Shown piece after piece: positions 7,436 through 15,173 of a stretch of DNA of 64,000 bases. The stretch covers positions 1 to 64,000 of the forward strand of contig NZ_LBMW01000034.1 in assembly GCF_026168105.1 (NCBI RefSeq), given 5' to 3'. Made by a program: the position numbers and the translations under genes. Position 1 is the first letter of the stretch, and every line of letters starts with the position of its first letter. The DNA comes from Streptomyces hygroscopicus (GTDB lineage Bacteria; Actinomycetota; Actinomycetes; Streptomycetales; Streptomycetaceae). Below the pieces are notes generated by a model. That model saw only the letters and a list, made by a program, of their open reading frames with translations, was not told the DNA's origin and made no database searches.

Positions 7436-7468
7436 GCGTGCACGTGCATCTGCGCATGCATCTGCATG
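7436..7468 (+). promoter_or_regulatory. 33-bp element upstream of the DUF397 gene, shared with the ATPase gene
   Basis: GCGTGCACGTGCATCTGC followed after 3 nt by TGCATCTGC, giving two direct TGCATCTGC half-sites 12 nt apart. The same 33 bp, with three mismatches and the same orientation relative to the gene, lies upstream of the minus-strand ATPase gene (8488-8520). Here it ends 78 nt before the GTG at 7547. I read it as an operator or promoter for a regulator that controls both genes. Confidence 0.7.
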
Positions 7469-7546
7469 TGAACGGAGTTATGATCCGGGCAGTTGACCGC
7501 TGCATCAATGGCCATGACAGCCGAGGCACCATCCGGGGAGCGACCT

Positions 7547-7804
7547 GTGGACCACGACGTGTACGACGTGGACGACGTGTACAACGGCATGGCTGCGACA
7601 GAGCTGCACGGAGTGGCCTGGCAGAAGAGCCGGCACAGCAACTCCCAGGGCTCCTGCGTGGAGTTCGCCCGGCTGCCCGGGGGAGATGTGGCGGTGCGGA
7701 ACTCGCGCTTCCCCGATGGCCCGGCGCTGGTCTACACCCGCGCGGAGATCGAGGCGATGCTGCTGGGCATCAAGGACGGCGAGTTCGACCACCTGATCAC
7801 GTAA
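7547..7804 (+). CDS. DUF397 protein (XRE-regulator partner)
   Basis: An 85-aa protein with the DUF397 core: WQKSRHSNSQGSCVEFARLP, then VAVRNSRFPDGPALVYT. DUF397 proteins in Streptomyces nearly always lie beside an XRE/DUF5753 regulator, and often an ATP-binding protein, as they do here. The family includes modulators that act like toxin/antitoxin partners or antagonists of their XRE regulator. I chose GTG 7547 because GGGGAG stands 6 nt before it and homologues start with a VDHDVY-like sequence; in-frame starts at 7493 (TTG) and 7508 (ATG) would add up to 18 residues. The start region has a small internal duplication (DVYDVDDVY). Confidence 0.82.
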   Translation: MDHDVYDVDDVYNGMAATELHGVAWQKSRHSNSQGSCVEFARLPGGDVAVRNSRFPDGPALVYTRAEIEAMLLGIKDGEFDHLIT

Positions 7805-7835
7805 CGCGCGTGCGTCACAGGGCAGTACAGGGGCC

Positions 7836-7865
7836 GGCCTGCGGCGCATCGGTGCACCGCAGGCC
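7836..7865. terminator. Bidirectional hairpin between convergent DUF397 and ATPase genes
   Basis: GGCCTGCGG pairs with CCGCAGGCC across a 12-nt loop. It is flanked by a direct repeat of GTAACGCGCGT at 7801 and 7866. It lies midway between the two convergent stop codons. Confidence 0.65.
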
Positions 7866-7921
7866 GTAACGCGCGTAGATCCGGTCTCGGGGAGCGCCGC
7901 GGGGAGCTATTTCGCGCACAC

Positions 7922-8416
7922 CTACGCGGGAGGCAGCCGGAACAGGGCCCAGACCACCTTGCCGCTGAGCGTGCCCGCCAGCGGATGCCAGCCCCAGCTG
8001 TCGGCGAACGAGTCGACCAGGAACAGTCCGCGGCCCGACTCCGCCGAGAAGTCCTCCGAGTCGCCCGCGACCGGACTGTCGTGACTGGGGTCGCGCACGG
8101 CGCACACCAGGCGTGAGGTCCAGCGCATCAGATGCAGCCGAACCGGCGGCTCCTGCTCGCACGTTCTGAGGGCGGGCGAGGGCAGGGCGTGCCGCAGTGC
8201 GTTGGTCACGAGTTCGGAGACCACCAGGCAGACGTCGTCGAAGCGCTCGCCCACGTCCCACTGGCCCAGCGTCCTGCGGGTGAACTGCCGTGCCTCGCGC
8301 ACCGCTTCGAGGCGGGCGGGGAGGGCGCAGGAGGCGGCGTTGGACACGGCCGCGGGGTCGAGCGGCGGAAGTCCCTGCCGTAAGGGCTCGAGCATGGTCG
8401 ATCCATTCGTCCCCAT
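7922..8416 (-). CDS. ATP-binding protein of the anti-sigma-factor-like HATPase family
   Basis: A 164-aa HATPase_c protein. It contains the N box CLVVSELVTNALRHA and a G-box SGRGLFLVDSFADSWG, typical of SpoIIAB/RsbW-like kinases and of the large Streptomyces family of ATP-binding regulatory proteins. No DNA-binding or membrane segment is present. ATG 8416 was chosen because GGGAGTG precedes it; frames starting further upstream run over the shared 33-bp element. It sits convergent to the DUF397 gene and divergent from the XRE gene. Together these three genes form a known type of developmental/antibiotic-control trio in Streptomyces. Confidence 0.85.
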   Translation of the reverse strand: MGTNGSTMLEPLRQGLPPLDPAAVSNAASCALPARLEAVREARQFTRRTLGQWDVGERFDDVCLVVSELVTNALRHALPSPALRTCEQEPPVRLHLMRWTSRLVCAVRDPSHDSPVAGDSEDFSAESGRGLFLVDSFADSWGWHPLAGTLSGKVVWALFRLPPA

Positions 8417-8487
8417 GCGAGGCACTCCCGGGTGTTCGCGGTCGTGGCAATGCAGCGGTGGCGCGGGGACCATGGTTTCGGATGAGC

Positions 8488-8520
8488 CAAGCAGATGCAA
8501 GGGCAGATGCACGTGCACGC
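8488..8520 (-). promoter_or_regulatory. 33-bp element upstream of the ATPase gene (copy 2)
   Basis: Read on the minus strand this is GCGTGCACGTGCATCTGC, three diverged bases, TGCATCTGC, TTG: 30 of 33 positions match the element at 7436-7468. It ends 71 nt before the ATG at 8416, nearly the same distance as the other copy from its gene. It lies in the space between the divergent ATPase and XRE genes, so it could also affect the XRE promoter. Confidence 0.7.
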
Positions 8521-8715
8521 GCCAGAATTGGCCGTTCCCGTACCGCTTTCTGCTTATTTCTTCTGTCACTTTCTTCCCGCTTGCTTGCTCCTTCCTGATC
8601 TCTCACTGTCCCCCGACTTTGGCTCCTTTCCATTTCTGTAACCGTACGAGTACTGCTCGAAGTGTTTTAGTGGCAGACTGCGCGGTCTGAAGGACGGCTG
8701 GGGAGGCTGACGAAC

Positions 8716-9579
8716 GTGAGCGCTGGGGACTCGAGTGGGTCGGTGGTGCGGCGCATTCTGCTGGGATCCCATCTCAGGCGCCTGCGGGAGGCGCGCGGCA
8801 TCACCAGGGAGGCGGCCGGCTACTCGATCCGGGCCTCGGAGTCGAAGATCAGCCGCATGGAGTTGGGACGGGTGAGCTTCAAGACACGTGATGTCGAGGA
8901 CCTGCTGACGTTGTACGGGATCACGGACGATGCCGAACGCACCTCCCTGCTCTCCCTGGCGAAGGAAGCCAACGTCGCCGGGTGGTGGCACAGCTACTCG
9001 GACGTCCTGCCGAGCTGGTTCCCGACATACGTCGGCCTGGAGGGCGCGGCGCATCTGATCCGGTCGTACGAGGTCCAGTTCGTGCACGGCCTGCTGCAGA
9101 CCGAGGCCTACGCCCACGCGGTCGTCGCCCGGGGCATGCAGGGCGCGAGCGCGGCGGACATCGACCGGCGGGTGGCGCTGCGGCTGGAGCGGCAGAAGTA
9201 TCTGGTCTCCGAGCACGCCCCGCAGTTCCACGTCGTCCTCGACGAGGCCGCCCTGCGCCGCCCCTACGGCGACCGGGGAGTGATGCGCGGCCAGCTCCAG
9301 CACCTGATCGACGTCTCGGAGCGTCCCAACGTACGGCTGCAGGTCATGCCGTTCAGCTTCGGCGGGCACTCCGGCGAGAGCGGTGCCTTCACCATCCTGA
9401 GCTTCCCCGAGTCCGACCTGTCCGACGTGGTCTATCTGGAGCAGCTCACCAGCGCGCTCTACCTGGACAAACGCGAGGACGTCGCCCAGTACGAGGCGGC
9501 GATGACGCAGCTGCAGCAGGACTGCCCCGGACCGGACGAGAGCCGCGATCTGCTGCGGGGGCTGCTCCAGCTTTCCTGA
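8716..9579 (+). CDS. XRE-family regulator with DUF5753 domain
   Basis: A 287-aa protein. Residues about 10-65 are an XRE helix-turn-helix (LGSHLRRLREARGITREAAG, then SESKISRMELGRVSF). The rest is the DUF5753 domain, with the usual YEVQFVHGLLQTEAYA and the closing QLTSALYLDKREDVAQYEAA. Such proteins are the regulators paired with DUF397 proteins; many control development or antibiotic production. GTG 8716 follows GGGGAGG at a good distance. It is divergent from the ATPase gene. It is the best candidate to bind the 33-bp shared element (inference). Confidence 0.88.
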   Translation: MSAGDSSGSVVRRILLGSHLRRLREARGITREAAGYSIRASESKISRMELGRVSFKTRDVEDLLTLYGITDDAERTSLLSLAKEANVAGWWHSYSDVLPSWFPTYVGLEGAAHLIRSYEVQFVHGLLQTEAYAHAVVARGMQGASAADIDRRVALRLERQKYLVSEHAPQFHVVLDEAALRRPYGDRGVMRGQLQHLIDVSERPNVRLQVMPFSFGGHSGESGAFTILSFPESDLSDVVYLEQLTSALYLDKREDVAQYEAAMTQLQQDCPGPDESRDLLRGLLQLS

Positions 9580-9713
9580 GGGTTTTCCGGAGTATCCCGA
9601 GGGGTCCTCCAACTCCCCTTAAACGCAAGTACGATGACGCGCGATCAGACCGTAACTCGAACGCGGGTGCGTGAACGGGTGTCTGCGTCGGCTGCGAGGG
9701 ATTGAGGGATCTC

Positions 9714-11174
9714 ATGTCGTCCTACTTCACCGATCTTGCTCAGCAGTACATCGGCGGTGAATGGCGCCCGGGCACAGGCTCCTGGGACATCATCGACTTC
9801 AACCCGTACGACGGCGAGAAGCTGGCGTCGATCACGATAGCCACGGTCGACGAGGTCGACGAGGCCTACCGGGCCGCCGCGGCCGCTCAGAGGGAGTGGG
9901 CCGGCATCAACCCGTACACGCGCCGCGCGGTGTTCGAGAAGGCCCTCAGAATCATCGAGCACCGCGAGGCCGAGATCACCGAAGTGATCATCGCCGAGCT
10001 GGGCGGCACCCGTTTGAAGGCTGCCTTCGAGCTGCACCTCGCCAAGGAGTTCCTCCGCGAGTCGATCCAGCTGGCGCTGCGTCCCGAGGGCAGGATCCTC
10101 CCGTCGCCGGTCGACGGCAAGGAGAACCGTCTCTACCGTGTGCCTGTCGGCGTCGTCGGTGTGATCAGCCCGTTCAACTTCCCGTTCCTGCTGTCGATCA
10201 AGTCCGTCGCCCCGGCGCTCGCGCTCGGCAACGGCGTCGTCCTCAAGCCGCACCAGAACACCCCCATCACCGGCGGCTCGCTGGTGGCCAAGATCCTTGA
10301 GGAGGCGGGTCTGCCCGGGGGTCTGCTGAACGTCGTGATCACCGACATAGCCGAGATCGGCGACGCCTTCCTCGAGCACCCGGTCCCGAAGGTCATCTCC
10401 TTCACCGGTTCCGACAAGGTCGGCCGCCATGTCGCCACCGTCTGTGCCTCGCTCTTCAAGCGTTCCGTCCTCGAACTGGGCGGCAACAGCGCCCTGGTGG
10501 TCCTGGACGACGCGGATGTGGACTACGCGGTCGACGCGGCCGTCTTCAGCCGGTACGTGCACCAGGGTCAAGTGTGCATGGCCGCCAACCGCGTTCTGGT
10601 GGACCGCACGCTCCAGGCGGAGTTCACCGAGAAGTTCGTCGCCAAGGTGAAGTCCCTGAAGACGGGCGACCCGCGCGACCCGGAGACCGTCGTCGGCCCG
10701 GTCATCAACTCCTCACAGGCGGACGCGATCTCGGGCGCCGTGGAGCAGGCCCTTGCGGAGGGCGCCACGGCACTCGTGCACGGAGCGACCACCGACAATT
10801 TGATCGAGCCGACCGTCCTGACGGACGTCCCCGCCGACTCCTCGATCCTCCAGCAGGAGATCTTCGGTCCGGTCGCGGTCCTCATCCCCTTCGAGGGCGA
10901 GGAGGAGGCCGTCCGCATCGTCAACGACACCCCCTACGGCCTCAGCGGCGCCGTCCACACCGCCGACATCGAGCGCGGTGTGGCCTTCGCCAAGCAAATC
11001 GACACGGGCATGTTCCACGTGAACGACGGCACGGTCCACGACGAGCCGCTCGTCCCGTTCGGCGGCGAGAAGCACTCGGGCCTGGGCCGACTGAACGGCG
11101 GGACGACCGTCGAAGCGTTCACCACTCAGAAGTGGATCTCGGTGCAGCATGGGCGGAGCAAGTTCCCCTTCTAG
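9714..11174 (+). CDS. Aldehyde dehydrogenase (NAD(P)-dependent)
   Basis: A 486-aa aldehyde dehydrogenase. The NAD-binding segment FTGSDKVGRHVA, the general-base Glu in LELGGNSALVV, and the catalytic Cys in HQGQVCMAANR are all present. The end EKHSGLGRLNGGTTVEAFTT is typical of the family that includes benzaldehyde/vanillin-type dehydrogenases. The substrate cannot be fixed. ATG 9714 is preceded by GAGGGAT. It appears monocistronic: a repeat array follows the stop and the next gene has its own ribosome binding site. Streptomycete genomes carry many such enzymes for oxidation of aromatic and aliphatic aldehydes. Confidence 0.9.
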   Translation: MSSYFTDLAQQYIGGEWRPGTGSWDIIDFNPYDGEKLASITIATVDEVDEAYRAAAAAQREWAGINPYTRRAVFEKALRIIEHREAEITEVIIAELGGTRLKAAFELHLAKEFLRESIQLALRPEGRILPSPVDGKENRLYRVPVGVVGVISPFNFPFLLSIKSVAPALALGNGVVLKPHQNTPITGGSLVAKILEEAGLPGGLLNVVITDIAEIGDAFLEHPVPKVISFTGSDKVGRHVATVCASLFKRSVLELGGNSALVVLDDADVDYAVDAAVFSRYVHQGQVCMAANRVLVDRTLQAEFTEKFVAKVKSLKTGDPRDPETVVGPVINSSQADAISGAVEQALAEGATALVHGATTDNLIEPTVLTDVPADSSILQQEIFGPVAVLIPFEGEEEAVRIVNDTPYGLSGAVHTADIERGVAFAKQIDTGMFHVNDGTVHDEPLVPFGGEKHSGLGRLNGGTTVEAFTTQKWISVQHGRSKFPF

Positions 11175-11230
11175 TTGCTTTCGGCCTTGTTGCTTTCGAT
11201 CTAGTTCCTTTCGACCGGGTTCCTTTTGGC
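11171..11230. repeat. Four 15-bp tandem repeats starting at the aldehyde dehydrogenase stop codon
   Basis: Units CTAGTTGCTTTCGGC, CTTGTTGCTTTCGAT, CTAGTTCCTTTCGAC and CGGGTTCCTTTTGGC follow without gaps. The first unit contains the TAG stop (11172-11174). Confidence 0.88.
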
Positions 11231-11346
11231 TGGATCCTCACGGCGCACCGGGGCCCTTGCGGACGGAACCTGACCGCAAGGGTTCGTAGTGTCGTCGGTG
11301 TCAGGCAGGGGGCGACCCCGCGGAAACCGATGAAAGGCGGCCGGTC

Positions 11347-11895
11347 ATGGTGACTCATGTGCAGGCGGAGGAGCGGGGCGACGAGCGTGGAGCACTGCTC
11401 TCCTTCCTGGAGGAGCAGCGCGGCGGTATCCGCCGAGCCCTGCTCGGTCTGACGGAGGAGCAGGCGGCCTCGCGCCCGAGCGCCAGCGAACTGTCCCTGT
11501 CCGGGCTGCTGAAGCATGTCGCGGAGGTCGAACAGACCTGGCTGGCCTGGGCCAGGGGCGAGGCACCCGCGGTGAAGCGCGACGAGTCGAACTGGCACGA
11601 GTGCTTCCGGCTGACGGGCGAGGAGACGGTCCGGTCACAGCTCGCGTACTGGGAGAAGGTCGCGGCCGAGACGGAGGCGTTCATCCGCTCGGTGCCCAGT
11701 CTCGACGACACCTTCCCGCTGCCCGACGCCCCCTGGTTCCCGCCGGAGGGGCGGGTGTCGATGCGCTGGCTGATGCTCCATCTGATCCGTGAGACGGCCC
11801 GGCACGCGGGGCACGCGGACATCATCAGGGAGTCGCTGGACGGGAAGACTGCCTTCGAGCTGGTGGCCGTGGAGCGGGAGACGTCCTCGGGCTGA
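11347..11895 (+). CDS. DinB-family (DUF664) protein
   Basis: A 182-aa four-helix-bundle protein of the DinB/mycothiol-transferase superfamily. The likely metal ligands are His in LSGLLKHVAEVEQTWL and the HxxxH-type helix RETARHAGHADIIRES near residue 160. This family (DUF664) in actinobacteria includes mycothiol- or bacillithiol-dependent S-transferases acting in thiol detoxification. ATG 11347 gives the usual start; GAAAGG lies upstream. The gene stands alone between the aldehyde dehydrogenase array and the convergent decarboxylase gene. Confidence 0.85.
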   Translation: MVTHVQAEERGDERGALLSFLEEQRGGIRRALLGLTEEQAASRPSASELSLSGLLKHVAEVEQTWLAWARGEAPAVKRDESNWHECFRLTGEETVRSQLAYWEKVAAETEAFIRSVPSLDDTFPLPDAPWFPPEGRVSMRWLMLHLIRETARHAGHADIIRESLDGKTAFELVAVERETSSG

Positions 11896-12018
11896 CCCGG
11901 GCAGGCGGACCCGCCTCCTCCCGCCGGCGGCAGGGAGGTTCGAGCGACCGAGCCGGTGGCCGGGCCGGGGTGGTACGGGGCTGTACCCCGGGCCGCCCCG
12001 GCGGCGTACCCGGCGGTG

Positions 12019-13431
12019 TCAGTGATGGAAACTCGTGGACAGATTCTTGTCGTGGGTCATCGGGTGAGGCTGCCGGCGCAGCATGGGCAGCAGACGGGTG
12101 AGATCGTCGAGAAAGAGGTCGGCGAGATCCGTCGAGAAGCCGTTGCGGCACACGATGCGCAGCACGGACAGGTCCTCGCGGTTGGGCGGGAAGGTGTACG
12201 CGGGCACCAGCCAGCCGAACTCGCGCAGGCGCCGGGAGACGTCGAAGACGTCGTACGCCGTCACCTCAGGCGTGGTCGTGAAGGCGATGACCGGCAACTC
12301 GTCGCCACGGGTGAGGAGCCGGAAGTCGCCCAGCGCCTCGATCCGCTTGGCGAGTCCCTGCGCCACGTTCCGTGTCGTCTGCTGGACCGCGCGGAAGCCG
12401 TCCTGGCCCAGCCGCAGGAACGTGTAGTACTGCGCGACGACCTCTGCCCCGGGCCGGGAGAAGTTGAGCGAGAAGGTCGGCATGTCGCCGCCCAGGTAGT
12501 TGACCCGGAAGACGAGTTCCTCGGGGAGCGCTTCCTTGTCGCGCCACAGCGCCCAGCCCACGCCCGGGTAGACCAGTCCGTACTTGTGGCCGGAGGTGTT
12601 GATCGAGGCGACCCGGGGCAGCCGGAAGTCCCACACCAGGTCCTTGTCGATGAAGGGCGCGATCATCGCCCCTGAGGCGCCGTCCACGTGCACGGGGAGG
12701 TCCAGACCCGTGCGCTCCTGAAGGTCGTCCAGGGCCGCGCACAACTCGGCGATCGGCTCGTACGACCCGTCGAAGGTGGAGCCCAGGATGCCGACGACCC
12801 CGATGGTGTTCTCGTCGCACAGCTCGGCGGCGGCCTGCGGATCCAGGTGGAACCGGTCGCCCTCCATGGGCACCTGGCGTGCCTCGACCTCCCAGAAATT
12901 GCAGAACTTCTCCCAGCAGACCTGCACGTTCACGCCCATGACCAGGTTCGGACGGGCCTCCTTGGAGGGGTAGCGGTCCGCGTTGCGCCGAGCCCAGCGT
13001 CGCTTCATCGCCAACCCGGCGAGCATGCACGCCTCGCTCGAGCCGGTCGTGGAACAGCCCACGACGGACTCGGGATCCGGCGCGTTCCACAGGTGGGCCA
13101 GCATCGCCACGCAGCGGCTCTCCAGCTCTGCGGTGCGCGGGTACTCGTCCTTGTCGATCATGTTCTTGTCGTGGCACTCGCTCATCAGCCGGTCGGCCTG
13201 GTCCTCCATCCAGGTGGTGACGAAGGTGGCGAGGTTCAGCCGTGAGTTGCCGTCCAGCATCAGCTCGTCGTGGACCAGCTGGTACGCGATCGAGGGCGGT
13301 AGGGGGTGCCTGGGCAGCCGGTGCTTGGGGGGCGCCTCGGTCATCTCGACGATCGGGTTCGCCTCCCCGAAGAAGGGGTTCATCGAGATGGTGTGCTCGT
13401 TGTGCTTCCTCGGGCCTGAGTGGAGCGACAT
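12019..13431 (-). CDS. gadB: Glutamate decarboxylase
   Basis: A 470-aa PLP-dependent decarboxylase converting L-glutamate to GABA and CO2, the usual length. It carries the group II decarboxylase signature: the internal aldimine Lys in NTSGHKYGLVYPG (Lys283), the HVDGASGAMIAPF PLP-binding Asp, and GCSTTGSSEACMLAGLA. The N terminus begins MSLHSGPRKHN, then MNPFFGEANPIVEM, as in other streptomycete GadB proteins. ATG 13431 follows GGGAGACGG; an in-frame ATG at 13449 lacks a site. GadB usually gives acid tolerance with a GABA antiporter; no antiporter gene is adjacent. The 5' leader region contains a 34-bp tandem array. Confidence 0.93.
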   Translation of the reverse strand: MSLHSGPRKHNEHTISMNPFFGEANPIVEMTEAPPKHRLPRHPLPPSIAYQLVHDELMLDGNSRLNLATFVTTWMEDQADRLMSECHDKNMIDKDEYPRTAELESRCVAMLAHLWNAPDPESVVGCSTTGSSEACMLAGLAMKRRWARRNADRYPSKEARPNLVMGVNVQVCWEKFCNFWEVEARQVPMEGDRFHLDPQAAAELCDENTIGVVGILGSTFDGSYEPIAELCAALDDLQERTGLDLPVHVDGASGAMIAPFIDKDLVWDFRLPRVASINTSGHKYGLVYPGVGWALWRDKEALPEELVFRVNYLGGDMPTFSLNFSRPGAEVVAQYYTFLRLGQDGFRAVQQTTRNVAQGLAKRIEALGDFRLLTRGDELPVIAFTTTPEVTAYDVFDVSRRLREFGWLVPAYTFPPNREDLSVLRIVCRNGFSTDLADLFLDDLTRLLPMLRRQPHPMTHDKNLSTSFHH

Positions 13432-13470
13432 GGTGTTTCCGTCTCCCATCGCGTCGGCGGTGCGCGGCTC

Positions 13471-13587
13471 TACGGGTTCATCGGTTGGGCGGAGCTGGAG
13501 GTCGTACGGGTTCATCGGTTGGGCGGAGCTGGAGGTCGTACGCGTTCATCGGTTGGGCGGCGCGTGAAGTCCTGCGCGCTCATCGGA
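13471..13587. repeat. 34-bp tandem repeat upstream of gadB
   Basis: Two identical 34-bp units (13471-13504, 13505-13538), a third that diverges in its second half (13539-13572) and a degenerate fourth. On the minus strand each unit reads ATGAACCCGTACGACCTCCA and on; the frame shifts from unit to unit because 34 is not a multiple of three. The array starts 40 nt upstream of the gadB start, so copy number could change the leader or promoter spacing. Confidence 0.92.
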
Positions 13588-13709
13588 TCGTGTACTTCTA
13601 CGGGGTTGAGCTTCGGCGGACCAGCGGGATCCGGGGATCCTGCTGCTTCATCGGACCGGCGTGCCGTGCTGGTTCAACGGTTCCCCACGATTCACCCGTT
13701 CAAGGGACC

Positions 13710-13741
13710 GGCTCCCCGGCTCCCCGGCTCCCCGGTTCACC
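13710..13741. repeat. 8-bp tandem repeats across the ClC stop codon
   Basis: Three copies of GGCTCCCC and a fourth degenerate copy GGTTCACC that contains the stop codon of the minus-strand channel gene (13737-13739). Confidence 0.85.
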
Positions 13742-15023
13742 GGAGCGCCGTGCCGTCCTCGTGGAGTTGCATCTGCGGGCGGCCCGTGACCAGCAGCCAG
13801 GCCGGGAGCGACGCCACGCAGAGCAGGGCCAGCATTCCCGGCGAGGGTGCCAGCACCGCGGCCGTGAAAAGGCTCACCCAGCCGTGCCGGGTGACCGCGA
13901 GGAGTACGCCAAGCACTCCCGCGGAGACACCGAGCGCGGGATGCACGGCGGGGACGAGCGCGTGCGCGCACAGCCCGAGAGCGGCGCCGATGAACACGGA
14001 CGGGAAGATCCGTCCGCCGCGGAACCCGCAGGACGCGGCCACCAGCATCGCCGCGAGCTTCACCACGGACATCGTCGCGAACTGCCCGGCCGACCAGCTG
14101 TCCGGATTCCGCGCCAGAGCCGCGACCTCGTCGAGCCCTTTGAAGAGCGTCAGATGGCCGCCGAGGGCCGCCAGGAGGCCCAGGGCGAGTCCGCCGGCGG
14201 GAAGCGCCACCATGGGGTGGCCAAGGCGCCGGAAGGCCCCGTGGACGTACGGGAACGCGTACACCGCGGCCATCCCGAGCAGCGCGCCCGCGGAGGCGAC
14301 CACCAGCACGCTCGGCAGATCGCCCCAGTGGGGCCCGCCGAAGGAGGGCAGATCCAGATCCAGTGACGGCCGGGCCAGCAGGGTGGTGGTCAGCGCGCCC
14401 GCGGCGGCCGCGATCAGCGGTCCGAAGACGTTGTCCCACATCCGGCCCCGCATCGGCCGGCCGGCCAGTGCCTCGGAGAGCAGCAGCGCCGCCGCGACCG
14501 GCGTCCCGAACAGTGCCCCGATCGTCGCCGCCTCGGCCAGCGTCACCCACACCGCGCCCGGCAGCCGGGGCGCGATCCTGCGGCCCAGCCAGAACGCCAG
14601 CGCCGCGTTGGCCACGATCACGGGGTTCTCGGGGCCCAGACTCGGGCCGCCGGCCAGCATCAGCGCGGCCGCCGCAAGCAGGCCCGGCACTACGGAGGGC
14701 GGCAGGGGGGTCGTCACGGCCAGCCCCAGGGTCGCCGGGTCGGGACCGGCGTGCCCCGGCGCCTTCCAGACGATCAGGCCCACCGCGACGCCCGTCGCGG
14801 TGAGCATGACCGTCATCCACAGCACGGAGTAGCGGCCGACGCCCAGCGCGTCGGGCAGGTTCCGCCACAGGACGTGTTCGAGCTGCTCGGCGAGACCGCT
14901 CACCCCGAGGTAGAGCAGACTGGCCCCGACCCCGACGACGAGCGCCGGGAGGACCAACGGCAGCAGACCCCGCGCCGGGGTCGCCGGGGCGGCCGATTCC
15001 TGCTGCACGGTGTCCTGGGCCAC
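13737..15023 (-). CDS. ClC-type chloride channel/transporter
   Basis: A 428-aa integral membrane protein with 10 or more hydrophobic segments. ClC signatures are present: GGPSLGPENPVIV corresponds to the GREGP selectivity motif with Asn after Glu, and CGFRGGRIFPSVFIGAALG is the second ClC motif (GxFxP). The Glu that gates or couples protons in most ClC proteins seems kept in GPENP. The family moves chloride, or exchanges chloride for protons. GTG 15023 is my choice; an in-frame ATG at 15068 would overlap the tipA promoter region. The gene is divergent from tipA and faces gadB's repeat region at its 3' end. Confidence 0.8.
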   Translation of the reverse strand: MAQDTVQQESAAPATPARGLLPLVLPALVVGVGASLLYLGVSGLAEQLEHVLWRNLPDALGVGRYSVLWMTVMLTATGVAVGLIVWKAPGHAGPDPATLGLAVTTPLPPSVVPGLLAAAALMLAGGPSLGPENPVIVANAALAFWLGRRIAPRLPGAVWVTLAEAATIGALFGTPVAAALLLSEALAGRPMRGRMWDNVFGPLIAAAAGALTTTLLARPSLDLDLPSFGGPHWGDLPSVLVVASAGALLGMAAVYAFPYVHGAFRRLGHPMVALPAGGLALGLLAALGGHLTLFKGLDEVAALARNPDSWSAGQFATMSVVKLAAMLVAASCGFRGGRIFPSVFIGAALGLCAHALVPAVHPALGVSAGVLGVLLAVTRHGWVSLFTAAVLAPSPGMLALLCVASLPAWLLVTGRPQMQLHEDGTALR

Positions 15024-15115
15024 CGGCTCACCATAAACGGGAACAAACCGGCAGATCTGGCACAACATCCCGAGTGTGCGGTCGGGGCGCACGGTGCCAC
15101 CCGAAGGCATTTCGC

Positions 15116-15146
15116 TTGCACCTGACGCGACGTGAGGCCCCAGTCT
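15116..15146 (+). promoter_or_regulatory. Thiostrepton-inducible tipA promoter with TipA operator
   Basis: TTGCAC (15116-15121) and CAGTCT (15141-15146) are separated by 19 bp. The spacer is an imperfect palindrome, CCTGACGCGACGTGAGG (15121-15137). This matches, with a few changes, the classic ptipA, where the MerR-type protein untwists an over-long spacer. The half-site changes in the left arm may alter affinity compared with S. lividans (inference). Confidence 0.85.
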
Positions 15147-15173
15147 GAAGCGCGTACCCAGAAGGGAGCGGAA

